From Amycolatopsis vancoresmycina (GTDB taxonomy: Bacteria > Actinomycetota > Actinomycetes > Mycobacteriales > Pseudonocardiaceae): DNA of 64,000 bases. The translations under genes were made by a program, and so were the position numbers. Location: NCBI RefSeq assembly GCF_000716785.1, contig NZ_JNYY01000014.1, positions 62,001 through 126,000 on the forward strand. Reading direction: 5' to 3'. The notes beneath the pieces were generated by a model. It saw only the letters and a list, made by a program, of their open reading frames with translations. It was not told the origin of the DNA and searched no databases. Shown here one piece after another: positions 32,138 through 40,224 of this stretch (its first letter is position 1; every line of letters begins with the position of its first letter).

Positions 32138-33146
32138 CCCGGCGCACCAACCCCGGCCCGTGCAGCGCGAAGCCCGTGTAGAGCTGCACCAGCGACGCGC
32201 CGGCGTCGACGAGCCGGATCGCGTCGTCCGGGCCCATGATCCCGCCGACGCCGATGATCGGCAGGCTCCCGCCGGTGTGGTCGTGCACGAACCGCACGAC
32301 CTCGGCCGCGCGGGCGGTCAGCGGCCGGCCGGACAGCCCTCCCCCCTGTCCGGCCAGGCTGCTCTCCGCGGGGGCGATGCCGTCGCGGGCCAGCGTGGTG
32401 TTCGTGGCGATGATCCCGGCGACGCCGTGGGCCTGTGCGACCTCCAGCAGTTCGGCCAGTGCCTCGTCGGTCAGGTCGGGCGCGACCTTCACCAGCACCG
32501 GCGTCGGCGAACCGCCACCGGCGAGCTCGAGCGACGTCGAACGCAGCTCGCCGAGCAGCTCGGCGAGCGCGGTGCGGTCCTGCAGCTGCCGCAGCCCCGG
32601 CGTGTTCGGCGAGCTGACGTTGACGGCGAAGTAGTCGGCGTACGGGTGCAGGGCACGCAGGGAGAACCGGTAGTCCTCGACGGCGTCCTCGAGCGGTGTC
32701 GCCTTCGACTTGCCGATGCTGATCCCGAGCGGGACACCGGGTTTCCCGTCGCGGGCGAGCTTGGCCGCCAGCGCTTCGGCGCCCTCGTTGTTGAAGCCCA
32801 TCCGGTTGATCACCGCGTCACTGGCGGGCAGGCTGAACAGGCGCGGCTTCGGGTTGCCCGGCTGCGCCAGCCGCGTCACCGTGCCCACCTCGACGAAACC
32901 GAAGCCCAGCGCGGCCCACGCGGGCAGCGCGCGGCCGTTCTTGTCCATCCCGGCGGCCAGGCCGACGCGGTTGGGGAAGCGCAGGCCCAGCACCGTCACC
33001 GGGTCGTCGACGCGCAGCGCGCCGCCGAGCGCGGGCGCGGCCTTGCCGAGCCGGGCCAGGACGGCGATCGTGCGCTCGTGCACCAGCTCGGGGTCGTGGT
33101 AGGAGAGCCGGTACAGCGCCGGGCGGACGATCTTGTCGAAGAACAC
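32109..33146 (-). CDS. pyrD: Dihydroorotate dehydrogenase (quinone), class 2
   Basis: A 345-residue protein. The N-terminal MFFDKIVRPALYRLSYHDPELVHE is the membrane-associating helix pair of class 2 enzymes. GLAAGMDKNGRALPAWAALGFGFVEVGTVT is the FMN region. FAVNVSSPNTPGLRQLQ contains the catalytic serine (N-x-S-S-P-N-T-P-G-L). IGVGGIMGPDDAIRLVDAGASLVQLYTG binds the phosphate. It oxidises dihydroorotate with a quinone in pyrimidine synthesis. Its 3' end overlaps the end of the convergent allophanate hydrolase-like gene by 29 bases. Confidence 0.96.
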   Translation of the reverse strand: MFFDKIVRPALYRLSYHDPELVHERTIAVLARLGKAAPALGGALRVDDPVTVLGLRFPNRVGLAAGMDKNGRALPAWAALGFGFVEVGTVTRLAQPGNPKPRLFSLPASDAVINRMGFNNEGAEALAAKLARDGKPGVPLGISIGKSKATPLEDAVEDYRFSLRALHPYADYFAVNVSSPNTPGLRQLQDRTALAELLGELRSTSLELAGGGSPTPVLVKVAPDLTDEALAELLEVAQAHGVAGIIATNTTLARDGIAPAESSLAGQGGGLSGRPLTARAAEVVRFVHDHTGGSLPIIGVGGIMGPDDAIRLVDAGASLVQLYTGFALHGPGLVRRVSRGLAARR

Positions 33147-33212
33147 GCCCCCATGCTGCCAAATCGCCCGGGAGCCGCGACCGGAGCGTCACCCCCGCGT
33201 GAACGGGACCAC

Positions 33213-33773
33213 TCAGTCGCGGTCCTTCCACTCGTCTTCGAGCATCGCGTAGATGAGCTCGTCGGTCCATTCGCCCTTGACGATCTCGTTCTCCTTCAGG
33301 TGCGCTTCCTTGCGCATGCCCAGGCGTTCCATCAGCGCGGCCGACGCGGTGTTCCGGCCGTCGCAGCGGCCGATGATGCGGTGCAGCCCCAGGTCTTCGA
33401 AGCCCAGCCGCAGCAGCTCCGTGGCCGCCTCCGCGGCCAGGCCCTTGCCGTGGTGGTCGGGGTGGAAGACGAACCCGATCTCGCCCTGCCGGTGTTCGCT
33501 GCTGAGCCACTCGAGGTTCAGGTCGCCGATCAGCTGGCCGGTCGCGGCCAGCTCGACCGCCACCGCCAGCAGCTGCCCTTCCTTCGTCAACGTCGAGCTG
33601 TGCACCCGTTTGGCGAGCGCCGCGGCGGATTCGGCGCGGCTGCGCGGCCCCCAGTACAGGTAGCGGGCGACGTCGGCGCGGGACTGGAAGGAGTTCAACG
33701 CGTCGAGGTCCTCGGGCGTGAACGGGCGCAGGAGCAGGCGTTCCGTGGTGATCGGGTAGTCGGGCCTGAGCAT
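33213..33773 (-). CDS. RimJ/RimL-type GNAT acetyltransferase
   Basis: A 186-residue GNAT of the Acetyltransf_3 type. ITTERLLLRPFTPEDLDAL is the typical start. GEIGFVFHPDHHGKGLAAEAATELLRLGFEDLGLHRIIGRCDGRNTASAALMERLGMRKE contains the acetyl-CoA loop (HHGKGLA) and the N-x-x-S-x-x-L-x-E-(R/K)-x-G-(F/M) signature. It may acetylate a ribosomal or other N-terminus or a small amine. The upstream region on the same strand contains the structured element at 33.9-34.1 kb. Confidence 0.9.
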   Translation of the reverse strand: MLRPDYPITTERLLLRPFTPEDLDALNSFQSRADVARYLYWGPRSRAESAAALAKRVHSSTLTKEGQLLAVAVELAATGQLIGDLNLEWLSSEHRQGEIGFVFHPDHHGKGLAAEAATELLRLGFEDLGLHRIIGRCDGRNTASAALMERLGMRKEAHLKENEIVKGEWTDELIYAMLEDEWKDRD

Positions 33774-33890
33774 GCGTCCAGGCTAGCGAGCTTCAGCCGT
33801 CCGGGGGACAGAACGGCGGAACGCTGATCGCCGGACGGTCGTCCTGCGACGCCGGGTGGCATGACCTGCACAGATGAGCAATGTAAGGAA

Positions 33891-34123
33891 CCCCCGGGGC
33901 GGCTCTCAAGCGCCGTCAAACGCCTGAGCCCGAGCCGGACTGGTGCTCGGGAACCCCGGGGGCACGGTGACTGCCTGGTATTCGCTATCAGGCACCACGT
34001 GAAGCAGGCGATGAGCCGAAGGTGGCTCAGTTGTATCGCTGCTCAAAGTCCTCCACGTGCCATCCGCTAGCGGACAGCCACCTCACGAGTCCTGTTGGAA
34101 TACAACTTAGGACCACCTCCTTT
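33891..34123 (-). ncRNA. Candidate structured RNA element with tiny ORFs
   Basis: In the 33774-34168 gap the minus strand carries a ribosome-binding-type AAAGGAGGTGG (34123-34113) and then several stems. These are GTCCT/AGGAC with GTTG/CAAC inside (34113-34089); a 12-bp palindrome TCCGCTAGCGGA (34074-34063); TGAGCC/GGCTCA (34029-34012); TGCCTGATA/TGGTATCA-type pairing (33994-33972); and an outer CCCCCGGGG/CCCCGGGGG (33962-33891) enclosing CCCGAGC/GCTCGGG. Two overlapping tiny frames follow the ribosome-binding site. The composition is less G/C-rich than the neighbours. I cannot name a family. Confidence 0.4.
34067..34105 (-). CDS. Possible leader peptide of 12 residues
   Basis: TTG 34105 opens a 12-codon frame LYSNRTREVAVR ending at TAG 34069-34067. 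It is 10 bases behind a near-perfect anti-16S sequence (AAAGGAGGTGG). A second frame starting GTG 34116 reads VVLSCIPTGLVRWLSASGWH and then VEDFEQRYN to TGA at 34027. The two overlap out of frame. The unusually strong ribosome-binding site makes at least one translated frame plausible. Function is unknown. Confidence 0.3.
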   Translation of the reverse strand: MYSNRTREVAVR

Positions 34124-34168
34124 CTCGTGTACCGCCACGCTAGGTGAAGTTCACGGTGGCGTGCAACG

Positions 34169-35200
34169 TCATTTTTGCGACAGCACAGCGGTGATCTCGG
34201 TCCGCAGGACGGCTTTCCGCCGCTCGTCGAGGAAGGACGCGTCGACGGCGTTCGCCGCGAGGCGGGCCAGCTCGGCCGCGGTGAGCCCGAGCGTTTCGGC
34301 CACGGCGACGTACTCGCCGGTGAGCGTGGCGCCGAACATCGGCGGGTCGTCGGTGTTCAGCGTCACGACGACGCCGTGGTCGAGCATCCGCCGCACCGGG
34401 TGCGCGGCGATGCCGGCGACCTGGCCGGTCCGCACGTTCGACGTCGGGCACACTTCGAGCGGGATCCGTTGGGCGGCAAGGTGTTCGAGCAGGGCGGGGT
34501 CGGCCGTGCAGCTGGTGCCGTGCCCGATCCGCTCGGCGCCGAGGTCGTGCAGGGCGGACCAGATCGTGGCCGGTCCGGTCGTCTCGCCGGCGTGCGGGAC
34601 GCTGTGCAGCCCGGCTTCGCGCGCCCGCGTGAAGTACGGCTCGAACTGTGCGCGCCCGACGCCGAGCTCCGGGCCGCCGAGCCCGAACGACACCAGGCCG
34701 CCGGGGCGTTCGCGCAGCGCGAACACGAGCGTCTCCTGTCCGGCCCGGACCCCCTTTTCGCCGGGGATGTCGAAGCACCAGGCCAGTTCCACGCCCAGTT
34801 CGGCGGCGCGGGCGCGGCCGCTTTCGAGCCCGGACAGCAGGTCGTCGCCGGGCACGCCGTCGAGCAGGTGGTTGTACGGCGTCACGGTGACTTCGGCGTA
34901 GCGGCAGTTCTGGGCGGCGAGGTCCGCCGCCAGGCCGGTCACGAGGGTGTGGATGTCGTGGCGGTCGCGGACCAGCGAGGTGACCGCGAGGTACACGGTG
35001 AGGAAGTGGGCGAAGTCGCGGAAGGTGAAGAACGCCGCGAGCTCGCGCTCGTCGGTGGGGACGCCGGCGGAGGGCCGGCGGCGGGCCAGTTCGAGGACGG
35101 TCGGCAGGCTCGCCGAGCCGACCAGGTGGACGTGCAGTTCGACCTTGGGCAGGGCGTGCGCGAACGCGCGCAGCGCCTGCCCGGTGAGGATTCCGGGCAT
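34169..35200 (-). CDS. add: Adenosine deaminase family protein
   Basis: A 343-residue metal-dependent amidohydrolase. HVHLVGS (zinc His at about 23 and 25), SVPHAGET (His and catalytic Glu), ERIGHGTS and VVTLNTDDPPMFG (zinc Asp) match adenosine/adenine deaminases. The usual H-x-H-L-D-G-S has Val for Asp here. It converts adenosine to inosine, although aminodeoxyfutalosine or adenine deaminase activity cannot be excluded from sequence. The genes around it are on the same strand. Confidence 0.88.
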   Translation of the reverse strand: MPGILTGQALRAFAHALPKVELHVHLVGSASLPTVLELARRRPSAGVPTDERELAAFFTFRDFAHFLTVYLAVTSLVRDRHDIHTLVTGLAADLAAQNCRYAEVTVTPYNHLLDGVPGDDLLSGLESGRARAAELGVELAWCFDIPGEKGVRAGQETLVFALRERPGGLVSFGLGGPELGVGRAQFEPYFTRAREAGLHSVPHAGETTGPATIWSALHDLGAERIGHGTSCTADPALLEHLAAQRIPLEVCPTSNVRTGQVAGIAAHPVRRMLDHGVVVTLNTDDPPMFGATLTGEYVAVAETLGLTAAELARLAANAVDASFLDERRKAVLRTEITAVLSQK

Positions 35201-35253
35201 GACCGAGCTCCCTGGGAGGTGCGGAAGAGGTGACGGGAAGGAGCGCGGGCGGC

Positions 35254-35316
35254 TCAGGGAGCGAGGTCGCCGCGTTCGGTGTCGGCCCCGTAGAGCGGGA
35301 GCTTGAACGTCGTCAC
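35254..35316 (-). CDS. Possible 20-residue ORF between nei-like and add genes
   Basis: GTG 35316 opens MTTFKLPLYGADTERGDLAP, ending at TGA 35256-35254. It is in line with the co-directional genes on both sides and has reasonable codon use, but no clear ribosome-binding site. It is listed because it nearly fills the 126-bp gap. It may be chance. Confidence 0.2.
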   Translation of the reverse strand: MTTFKLPLYGADTERGDLAP

Positions 35317-35326
35317 GTGACTCAGC

Positions 35327-36136
35327 TTACTGCGCCGGGTACGGGCCGGTCTGGTCCTTCGGGCAGAACCACGTCGGCCGCCGCTGGACGTCGTGGCCCT
35401 GCTGGCGGACCAGGAGCTTGCCGCCGCAGCGGTAGCAGCCCTGGCGCGTCCGCTCGTAGACCCAGTTCTTGCGGTTGCGGTCGAGGTGACCGGTGGTGCT
35501 CTGGTCGAACCGCCCGGAGCGGGCGTTGGCCAGCAGCAGCTTGCGGGCGAGCAGGACCGTCCGCGTGGCGTCCACTTCGGACACCGGCGTCCACGGCGTG
35601 ACGCCGAGCAGGAAAGCGATTTCACACTTGTACAGGTTTCCGACGCCCGCCATCACGCGCTGGTCGAGCAGCGCGATGCCGAGCTCGCGGGCGGGATCGG
35701 CGGTCAGGTTCGCGCTCGCCTGCTTCAGGTGGTCGTCGGTCCACTGTGGATCCAGCAGGTCCGGGCCGAGGTGGGCGATGAGGTCGTGTTCCTTGCTCGT
35801 GGCCACGAGTTTGAGGTCGTGGACGCGGAAGCCGATCACCTGGACGTCGGCCGCGGTCAGGATCACGCGGGCGTGGTGGCCGGGCCGCCGCCACTTCGCG
35901 CCGGCCGGGTAGACGTCCCACATGCCGTCCATCAGCAGGTGCGAATGCAGGGTCAGGTCGCCGGAGAACCGGGTGAACAGGTGCTTGCCGACCGTTCCGA
36001 CGCCGAGCACCTCGCGCCCGGCGAGGTCCACAGTGGCCAGCTGGGGCACGCGGAACTCCCCGCGCAGCAACGTCTTCCCGGTCATCGCCTTCGCGAAGCG
36101 GTGGGCGACCAGGAACACGGTGTCACCTTCGGGCAC
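35327..36136 (-). CDS. nei: Fpg/Nei-family DNA glycosylase (endonuclease VIII-like)
   Basis: A 269-residue protein. It starts PEGDTVFLVAHRF after the initiating GTG: the Pro-Glu pair is the catalytic N-terminus of Fpg/Nei, and PEGD is the Nei variant. LLDQRVMAGVGNLYKCEIAFLLG is the helix-two-turn-helix. The C-terminal zinc finger is CYRCGG near 235 and FCPKDQ near 260. It removes oxidised pyrimidines and nicks the abasic site. GTG 36136 starts 3 bases after the ParA stop, so the two are co-transcribed. Confidence 0.93.
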   Translation of the reverse strand: MPEGDTVFLVAHRFAKAMTGKTLLRGEFRVPQLATVDLAGREVLGVGTVGKHLFTRFSGDLTLHSHLLMDGMWDVYPAGAKWRRPGHHARVILTAADVQVIGFRVHDLKLVATSKEHDLIAHLGPDLLDPQWTDDHLKQASANLTADPARELGIALLDQRVMAGVGNLYKCEIAFLLGVTPWTPVSEVDATRTVLLARKLLLANARSGRFDQSTTGHLDRNRKNWVYERTRQGCYRCGGKLLVRQQGHDVQRRPTWFCPKDQTGPYPAQ

Positions 36137-36139
36137 AGC

Positions 36140-37033
36140 TCACCCCGCGGATTCGGACACCTCGGCCGGTGCCTCGGGGGTCTCCGGCGCCGGGCCTTCC
36201 GGCCAGTCCGGGCCCTCGGGCTCCTCACCGGCGATGCGGTGGCGGCCCGCCCGGTTCGACCGCAGGATCTTGGCCAGCACCATGTTGAACGTCAGCGCGA
36301 TCTCCTGCGCGCCCGGCGAGTGCCATTCGTGGATTGGGCTGCACGCGCCCTGCGCCTGCTGCACCGCCAGCCGGTCGGTGATCGCCGTCGGCATCACCAG
36401 CGAGCCGAAGTTTTCGCGCAGCTCGGCGATCCGGAACTGGTGCTCGTAGGAGCGCACGCGCAGCTTGTTCACCAGGACGCCGATCGGGCGCAGCCGCGGG
36501 TTGAGCTCCTTGCGGATCTTCTCGATCGCCTCCAGGGCGCGGTGCGCGCCGGCGACGGCGTACATCGTCGGCTCGGTGACGATGAGCGCGCTGTCCGCGG
36601 CGACCAGCGCCGACTTCGTCAGACGGCCCAGCGACGGCGGGCAGTCGAGGATCACCAGCTCGTACGGTGTTTCGTGCAGCGGCTCGCGGTGCAGCTCGTC
36701 CAGCGCGCGGGAGAAGTTCGCCAGGCGCTCGCTGTCGGCCTCCGGGTCGTTGAGCAGCTCCAGCTCTTCCGAGCCGACGAGCACGTCGACGTCCTCGCTC
36801 CAGACGCTCGGTGCGATGGCGCGCTGCAGCATCTCCCGGGTGGGGGTTTCGAGCACGTCCGCGAGGGTGGCGTCGGTGAACGGCGGGTCGAGCGAGGTGG
36901 TGGCGTTGCCCTGCGGGTCGAGGTCCACCACCAGGGTCCGGGTGCCCCTACGCAGGGCGGCGGACGCGACACCGAGAGCGACCGTCGTCTTGCCGACGCC
37001 TCCCTTGAGGCTGAGTACGGCGACCGTGTGCAC
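36140..37033 (-). CDS. ParA/Soj-family ATPase
   Basis: A 297-residue protein. The deviant Walker A KGGVGKTT is at 10-17 (VHTVAVLSLKGGVGKTT), LVVDLDPQGNATT carries the A-prime motif, and YELVILDCPPSLG is Walker B. It lacks an adjacent parB and is followed by the nei-like gene, so it is an orphan ParA rather than the chromosomal partition gene. The C-terminal 40 residues are acidic and Pro-rich. GTG 37033 begins the conserved strand directly; a TTG/other upstream start would add non-conserved residues. Confidence 0.9.
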   Translation of the reverse strand: MHTVAVLSLKGGVGKTTVALGVASAALRRGTRTLVVDLDPQGNATTSLDPPFTDATLADVLETPTREMLQRAIAPSVWSEDVDVLVGSEELELLNDPEADSERLANFSRALDELHREPLHETPYELVILDCPPSLGRLTKSALVAADSALIVTEPTMYAVAGAHRALEAIEKIRKELNPRLRPIGVLVNKLRVRSYEHQFRIAELRENFGSLVMPTAITDRLAVQQAQGACSPIHEWHSPGAQEIALTFNMVLAKILRSNRAGRHRIAGEEPEGPDWPEGPAPETPEAPAEVSESAG

Positions 37034-37139
37034 GTTCTCCAGCCTACGGGTGCGGGCTCCGGGCGCCGCCGGGCAAGGGGCGTTCACTCGAAGGGAGGAG
37101 CCCGGGGGACGGCGCGGGGCGGGCACTACCCTGTGCGAC

Positions 37140-37865
37140 ATGAAGACGGAGACCGTGGCCGCCCGGGGTTCGGGCGCCGTCCGCCGGGTGCTCGAGGCCG
37201 AGATCGAGGCCGCCCGCGCTCGGGGCGCCGAGCACCCCCGCGTCGTCGACGTGGGTGGCGGCAGCGGCGGCTGGGCGGTGCCGTTCGCGGCGGCGGGCTG
37301 CCGGGTGACGGTCGTCGAGCCGAGCCCGAACGCGCTGGCCACGCTGCAGCGCCGCGCCGAGGAGGAGGGCGTCTCCGAGCTGATCACGGTGGTCGCGGAC
37401 GACTCCGACGCGCTGGGCAGGCACGTCGAGGCGGGCTCGGCGGACCTGGTGCTGGCGCACGGGCTGCTGGAGATCGTCGACGACCCGGCCGCGGTGCTCG
37501 CGGCGCTGGCGACGGCGGTCGCGCCGGGTGGCGCGGTGTCGGTGCTGGTGGCGAACCGCCACGCGGCGGTGCTGCACCGCGCGCTGGCGGGCCGGGTCGG
37601 CGAGGCCCGGCGGCTGCTCGAGAGCGCGGACGGGATCGCCCCGGGCGACACGGTGCTGCGCCGGTTCTCCGCCGACGGCCTGCGCGCCGGCCTGGAGGCC
37701 GCCGGCCTCGAGGTCACACTGCTGCAAGGCGACCGGGTGATCTCGGACCTGGTGCCCGGCGACGTCCGTGACGACGAGCTGGCCGCCTTCGAGCAGGCGG
37801 CGGCGGGGTCGCCGGCGCTGCGGGACATCGCGGGGCGGCTGCACGCGGTCGCCCGCCTCGGCTGA
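37140..37865 (+). CDS. Class I SAM-dependent methyltransferase
   Basis: A 241-residue protein. RVVDVGGGSGGWAVPFAAAGCRVTVVEPSPNALATLQRRA contains motif I (VDVGGGSGG) and the acidic ribose-binding residue (VVEPS). SADLVLAHGLLEIVDDPAAVLAALATAVAPGGAVSVLVANR is the post-motif region. The acceptor is unknown. It is divergent from the ParA gene and precedes dinB, separated by 76 bases. Related methyltransferases of actinobacteria near dcw clusters have no assigned substrate. Confidence 0.88.
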   Translation: MKTETVAARGSGAVRRVLEAEIEAARARGAEHPRVVDVGGGSGGWAVPFAAAGCRVTVVEPSPNALATLQRRAEEEGVSELITVVADDSDALGRHVEAGSADLVLAHGLLEIVDDPAAVLAALATAVAPGGAVSVLVANRHAAVLHRALAGRVGEARRLLESADGIAPGDTVLRRFSADGLRAGLEAAGLEVTLLQGDRVISDLVPGDVRDDELAAFEQAAAGSPALRDIAGRLHAVARLG

Positions 37866-37941
37866 GGGTTTTCCGGCCGGTTTCCGCCGTCGAGCTCCCG
37901 GTGATCGGAAACTGTCGGTGGTGGCCGGTAGCGTCCCCGGC

Positions 37942-39222
37942 GTGGGGCGAAATGCTGAGTTGCCGGGCGGAATGGGCCGGTTCCGGGTCCGGCCGGGCGA
38001 GCCGGTGCCGGACGACACCGGGTGCGGGCTGCTGCACGTCGACATGGACGCGTTCTTCGTGTCGGTGGAGCTGCGGACGCGGCCCGAGCTGGCGGACAAG
38101 CCGGTGGTCGTGTCCGGCGGCGGCCCGCGGGCCGTGGTGGCCGCCGCGAACTACCCGGCGCGCAAGTTCGGCGTGCGCTCGGCCATGCCGTTCTCGACGG
38201 CGAAGCGGCTGTGCCCGCAGCTGATCAACATCCCGCCGACCTCGGGGCTGTACGGCTCGGTGTCCCGCGGGGTGATGGGCATCTTCCGCGAGCTGACGCC
38301 GCTGGTGGAGCCGCTGAGCCTGGACGAGGCGTTCCTGGACGTCAGCGGGGCGTTGCGGCGCCTGGGCGCGACGCCGGCTTCGCTGGGCGCGCAGCTGCGC
38401 GCGCGGGTCGAGGCCGAGCACGGGATCACCTGCTCGGTCGGGGTGGCGAAGGTCAAGTTCGTCGCGAAGCTGGCGTCGGGGATGGCGAAGCCGGACGGCA
38501 TGGTGGTGGTGCCGGCGGCGGAGACCCTGGCGTTCCTGCACCCGCTGCCGGTGTCGGCGCTGTGGGGCGTCGGCGAGCGGACGGAGGAGCGCCTGCGTCG
38601 CCTGGGCCTGGACACGATCGCCGACGTCGCGGCCTTCCCGCCGGAGCGGTTGAAGAAGTCGCTGGGCACGGCGATCGGCGAGCACCTGTACCGGCTGGCG
38701 CACGGGGTGGACGAGCGCTCGGTGGTGGTCGACGCCCCGGAGAAGTCGATCGGCGCGGAGCACACGTTCGACGTCGACCGCCACGACCGGGCTTCCCTCG
38801 GCCTGGAGCTGCTGCGGCTGGCTTCGCGGGTGGGGGCGACGCTGCGGGCCCGGGGCGTGCGCGGCCGGACGGTCTCGATCAAGGTGCGGTTCGCGGACTT
38901 CCGGACGATCACGAGGGCCCGCACGCTGGTCTCGGCCACGGACGTGGCGCGGGAGATTCACGCGGTGGCGGTGTCGCTGCTGGAGGAGCACGCGCCGGCG
39001 GGGGCGGTCCGGCTGATCGGGGTCCGGGTGGAGGGGCTGGAAACGGGCGAGGCGGGGGAGCAGCTGGTGTTCGAGTCGCCGGCGCCGCGCTGGCGTGACG
39101 CGGAGGTGGCGGCCGACGTGGCTCGGTCGAAGTTCGGCTCGGCCGCGGTCCGGCCGGCGTCGTTGCTGGCGCCTCGGGACCAGGAGGGCGATGGGCGCTC
39201 GGTCCCGCCTCGGGCGGGCTGA
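37942..39222 (+). CDS. dinB: DNA polymerase IV (Y family)
   Basis: A 426-residue Y-family polymerase. The catalytic acidic residues are in LLHVDMDAFFVSVE near residue 32 and EPLSLDEAFLDVSG near 130. NYPARKFGVRSAMP is the finger region, and ALWGVGERTEERLRRLGLDTIADVAAFP is the helix-hairpin-helix thumb. No clear beta-clamp peptide can be asserted. GTG 37942 with a -10-like TAGCGT 7 bases upstream suggests a leaderless message; ATG 37972 is the alternative. No SOS-box palindrome is visible upstream. The C-terminal 60 residues are variable. Confidence 0.93.
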   Translation: MGRNAELPGGMGRFRVRPGEPVPDDTGCGLLHVDMDAFFVSVELRTRPELADKPVVVSGGGPRAVVAAANYPARKFGVRSAMPFSTAKRLCPQLINIPPTSGLYGSVSRGVMGIFRELTPLVEPLSLDEAFLDVSGALRRLGATPASLGAQLRARVEAEHGITCSVGVAKVKFVAKLASGMAKPDGMVVVPAAETLAFLHPLPVSALWGVGERTEERLRRLGLDTIADVAAFPPERLKKSLGTAIGEHLYRLAHGVDERSVVVDAPEKSIGAEHTFDVDRHDRASLGLELLRLASRVGATLRARGVRGRTVSIKVRFADFRTITRARTLVSATDVAREIHAVAVSLLEEHAPAGAVRLIGVRVEGLETGEAGEQLVFESPAPRWRDAEVAADVARSKFGSAAVRPASLLAPRDQEGDGRSVPPRAG

Positions 39223-39486
39223 TCACGAGCGGTGAGCCGCGGCACGGTCGGCGTTCCCCCACAACGTGGAACACGCGGTAAAACGGTCACGATCGGCGAC
39301 GGTGACCGTCCGCAACACCCCGCCGGCCGGATTTAGCCCAATTCGATCCCTTCTGGATGCGGGATCGGGTAGTCGTGCGGGCGCGGGCCTCGTATCCTGG
39401 ACAGTGCCACCCCGCCTGGGGTTGGCTGTTGGGTCCAGGACGTTGCGCGGCCCGGCGCCCGCGACAGCTGTGCCGGAGGAGGAAAG

Positions 39487-39891
39487 ATGCCACTCTCCGA
39501 GCATGAGCAGCGGCTGCTCGATCAAATCGAGCGCGAGCTCTATGCCGAGGACCCCAAGTTCGCATCCACGGTGCGTGGCACCCGGTTGCGTCGCCCCGCT
39601 CGCCGACGGCGTATTCAGGGCATCGCCCTGTTCGTAGTGGGCGTGGCCCTGCTGGTGCTGGGCGTGGTGGTGCCGCAGTTCCGGGTGGCCGACATCCCGC
39701 TGATCAGCGTGCTCGGGTTCCTCGTGATGTTCTTCGGAGTCATGATGGCCGTCACATCGATTCGGCACGGCGCCGACGGAGACGGCAAGGGCGGTGGACC
39801 GGGCGCCCGCGGCGGCAAGCAGTCAGGCCGCCGGAGTTCCTTCACCCAGAGGATGGAGGAGCGCTTCCGCCAGCGCTTCGAGGAGCAGTAG
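39487..39891 (+). CDS. DUF3040 membrane protein
   Basis: A 134-residue protein. MPLSEHEQRLLDQIERELYAEDPKFASTV is the DUF3040 N-terminal helix. Two transmembrane helices follow at about 43-63 and 68-88. The C-terminus is Gly-rich then basic with an amphipathic helix (FTQRMEERFRQRFEEQ). ATG 39487 follows GGAGGAAAG. The gene is a common neighbour upstream of dcw clusters in actinobacteria, which fits its place about 9 kb before mraZ. Function is unknown. Confidence 0.9.
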   Translation: MPLSEHEQRLLDQIERELYAEDPKFASTVRGTRLRRPARRRRIQGIALFVVGVALLVLGVVVPQFRVADIPLISVLGFLVMFFGVMMAVTSIRHGADGDGKGGGPGARGGKQSGRRSSFTQRMEERFRQRFEEQ

Positions 39892-39905
39892 CGCCGCAAG
39901 ACCAG

Positions 39906-39946
39906 AGATCCGCGTCCCGCCGTTCGGAGGGACGCGGATCTTCTTG
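39906..39946 (+). terminator. Intrinsic terminator after the DUF3040 gene
   Basis: AGATCCGCGTCCC (39906-39918) pairs perfectly with GGGACGCGGATCT (39929-39941), with a 10-base loop and a T-rich tail (TCTTGT). It ends transcription from the DUF3040 gene. Confidence 0.85.
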
Positions 39947-40025
39947 TGTGCTCAGCCACCCACGAGGCCGCGGCCAGCTGGGGTGACAGTGGGTGACCCC
40001 CACAAGGGTGAGGGCAGCGCAGGGC

Positions 40026-40212
40026 GGGCATCACACGTGATTGGACGGGCATCTCGCGTGATTGGACGGGCATCTCGCGTGACTGGCGGGGCATCACGGT
40101 GATGCCCCGCTGATCACGTGTGATGCCTCCCCAGTCACGTGTGATGCCTCTCGGATCACGCGAGATGCCCCTTGGATCACGGGTGATGCCTCGCTGATCA
40201 CGTGTGATGTCC
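40026..40212. repeat. Ten-unit 21-bp-period palindromic array with central dyad
   Basis: GGGCAT lies at 40026, 40047, 40068 and 40089, and the inverted ATG(C/T)C at 40102, 40123, 40144, 40165, 40186 and 40207. All spacings are exactly 21 bp. The core is GGCATCACACGTGATC plus a 5-base spacer that varies. Orientation flips at GGGGCATCACGGTGATGCCC (40088-40107). It occupies the gap between the convergent DUF3040 and transglutaminase genes. Confidence 0.92.
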
Positions 40213-40224
40213 GCGCGGAGTTCG

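Noticed and set aside
33860..34140. Group II intron or tmRNA fragment
   Set aside because: No domain V-like hairpin, no reverse transcriptase, no tRNA-like ends; the pairing pattern fits neither.
36140..37033. Chromosomal partition locus parA
   Set aside because: No parB, parS-like site, rsmG or gid gene nearby; the gene pairs with a nei-like gene instead.
37866..37941. SOS (LexA) box before dinB
   Set aside because: No TCGAAC-N4-GTTCGA-like palindrome is present in the gap.
40026..40212. CRISPR array
   Set aside because: Period is 21 bp with spacers of 5 bases and an orientation flip; no repeat-spacer structure of the CRISPR type and no cas genes.
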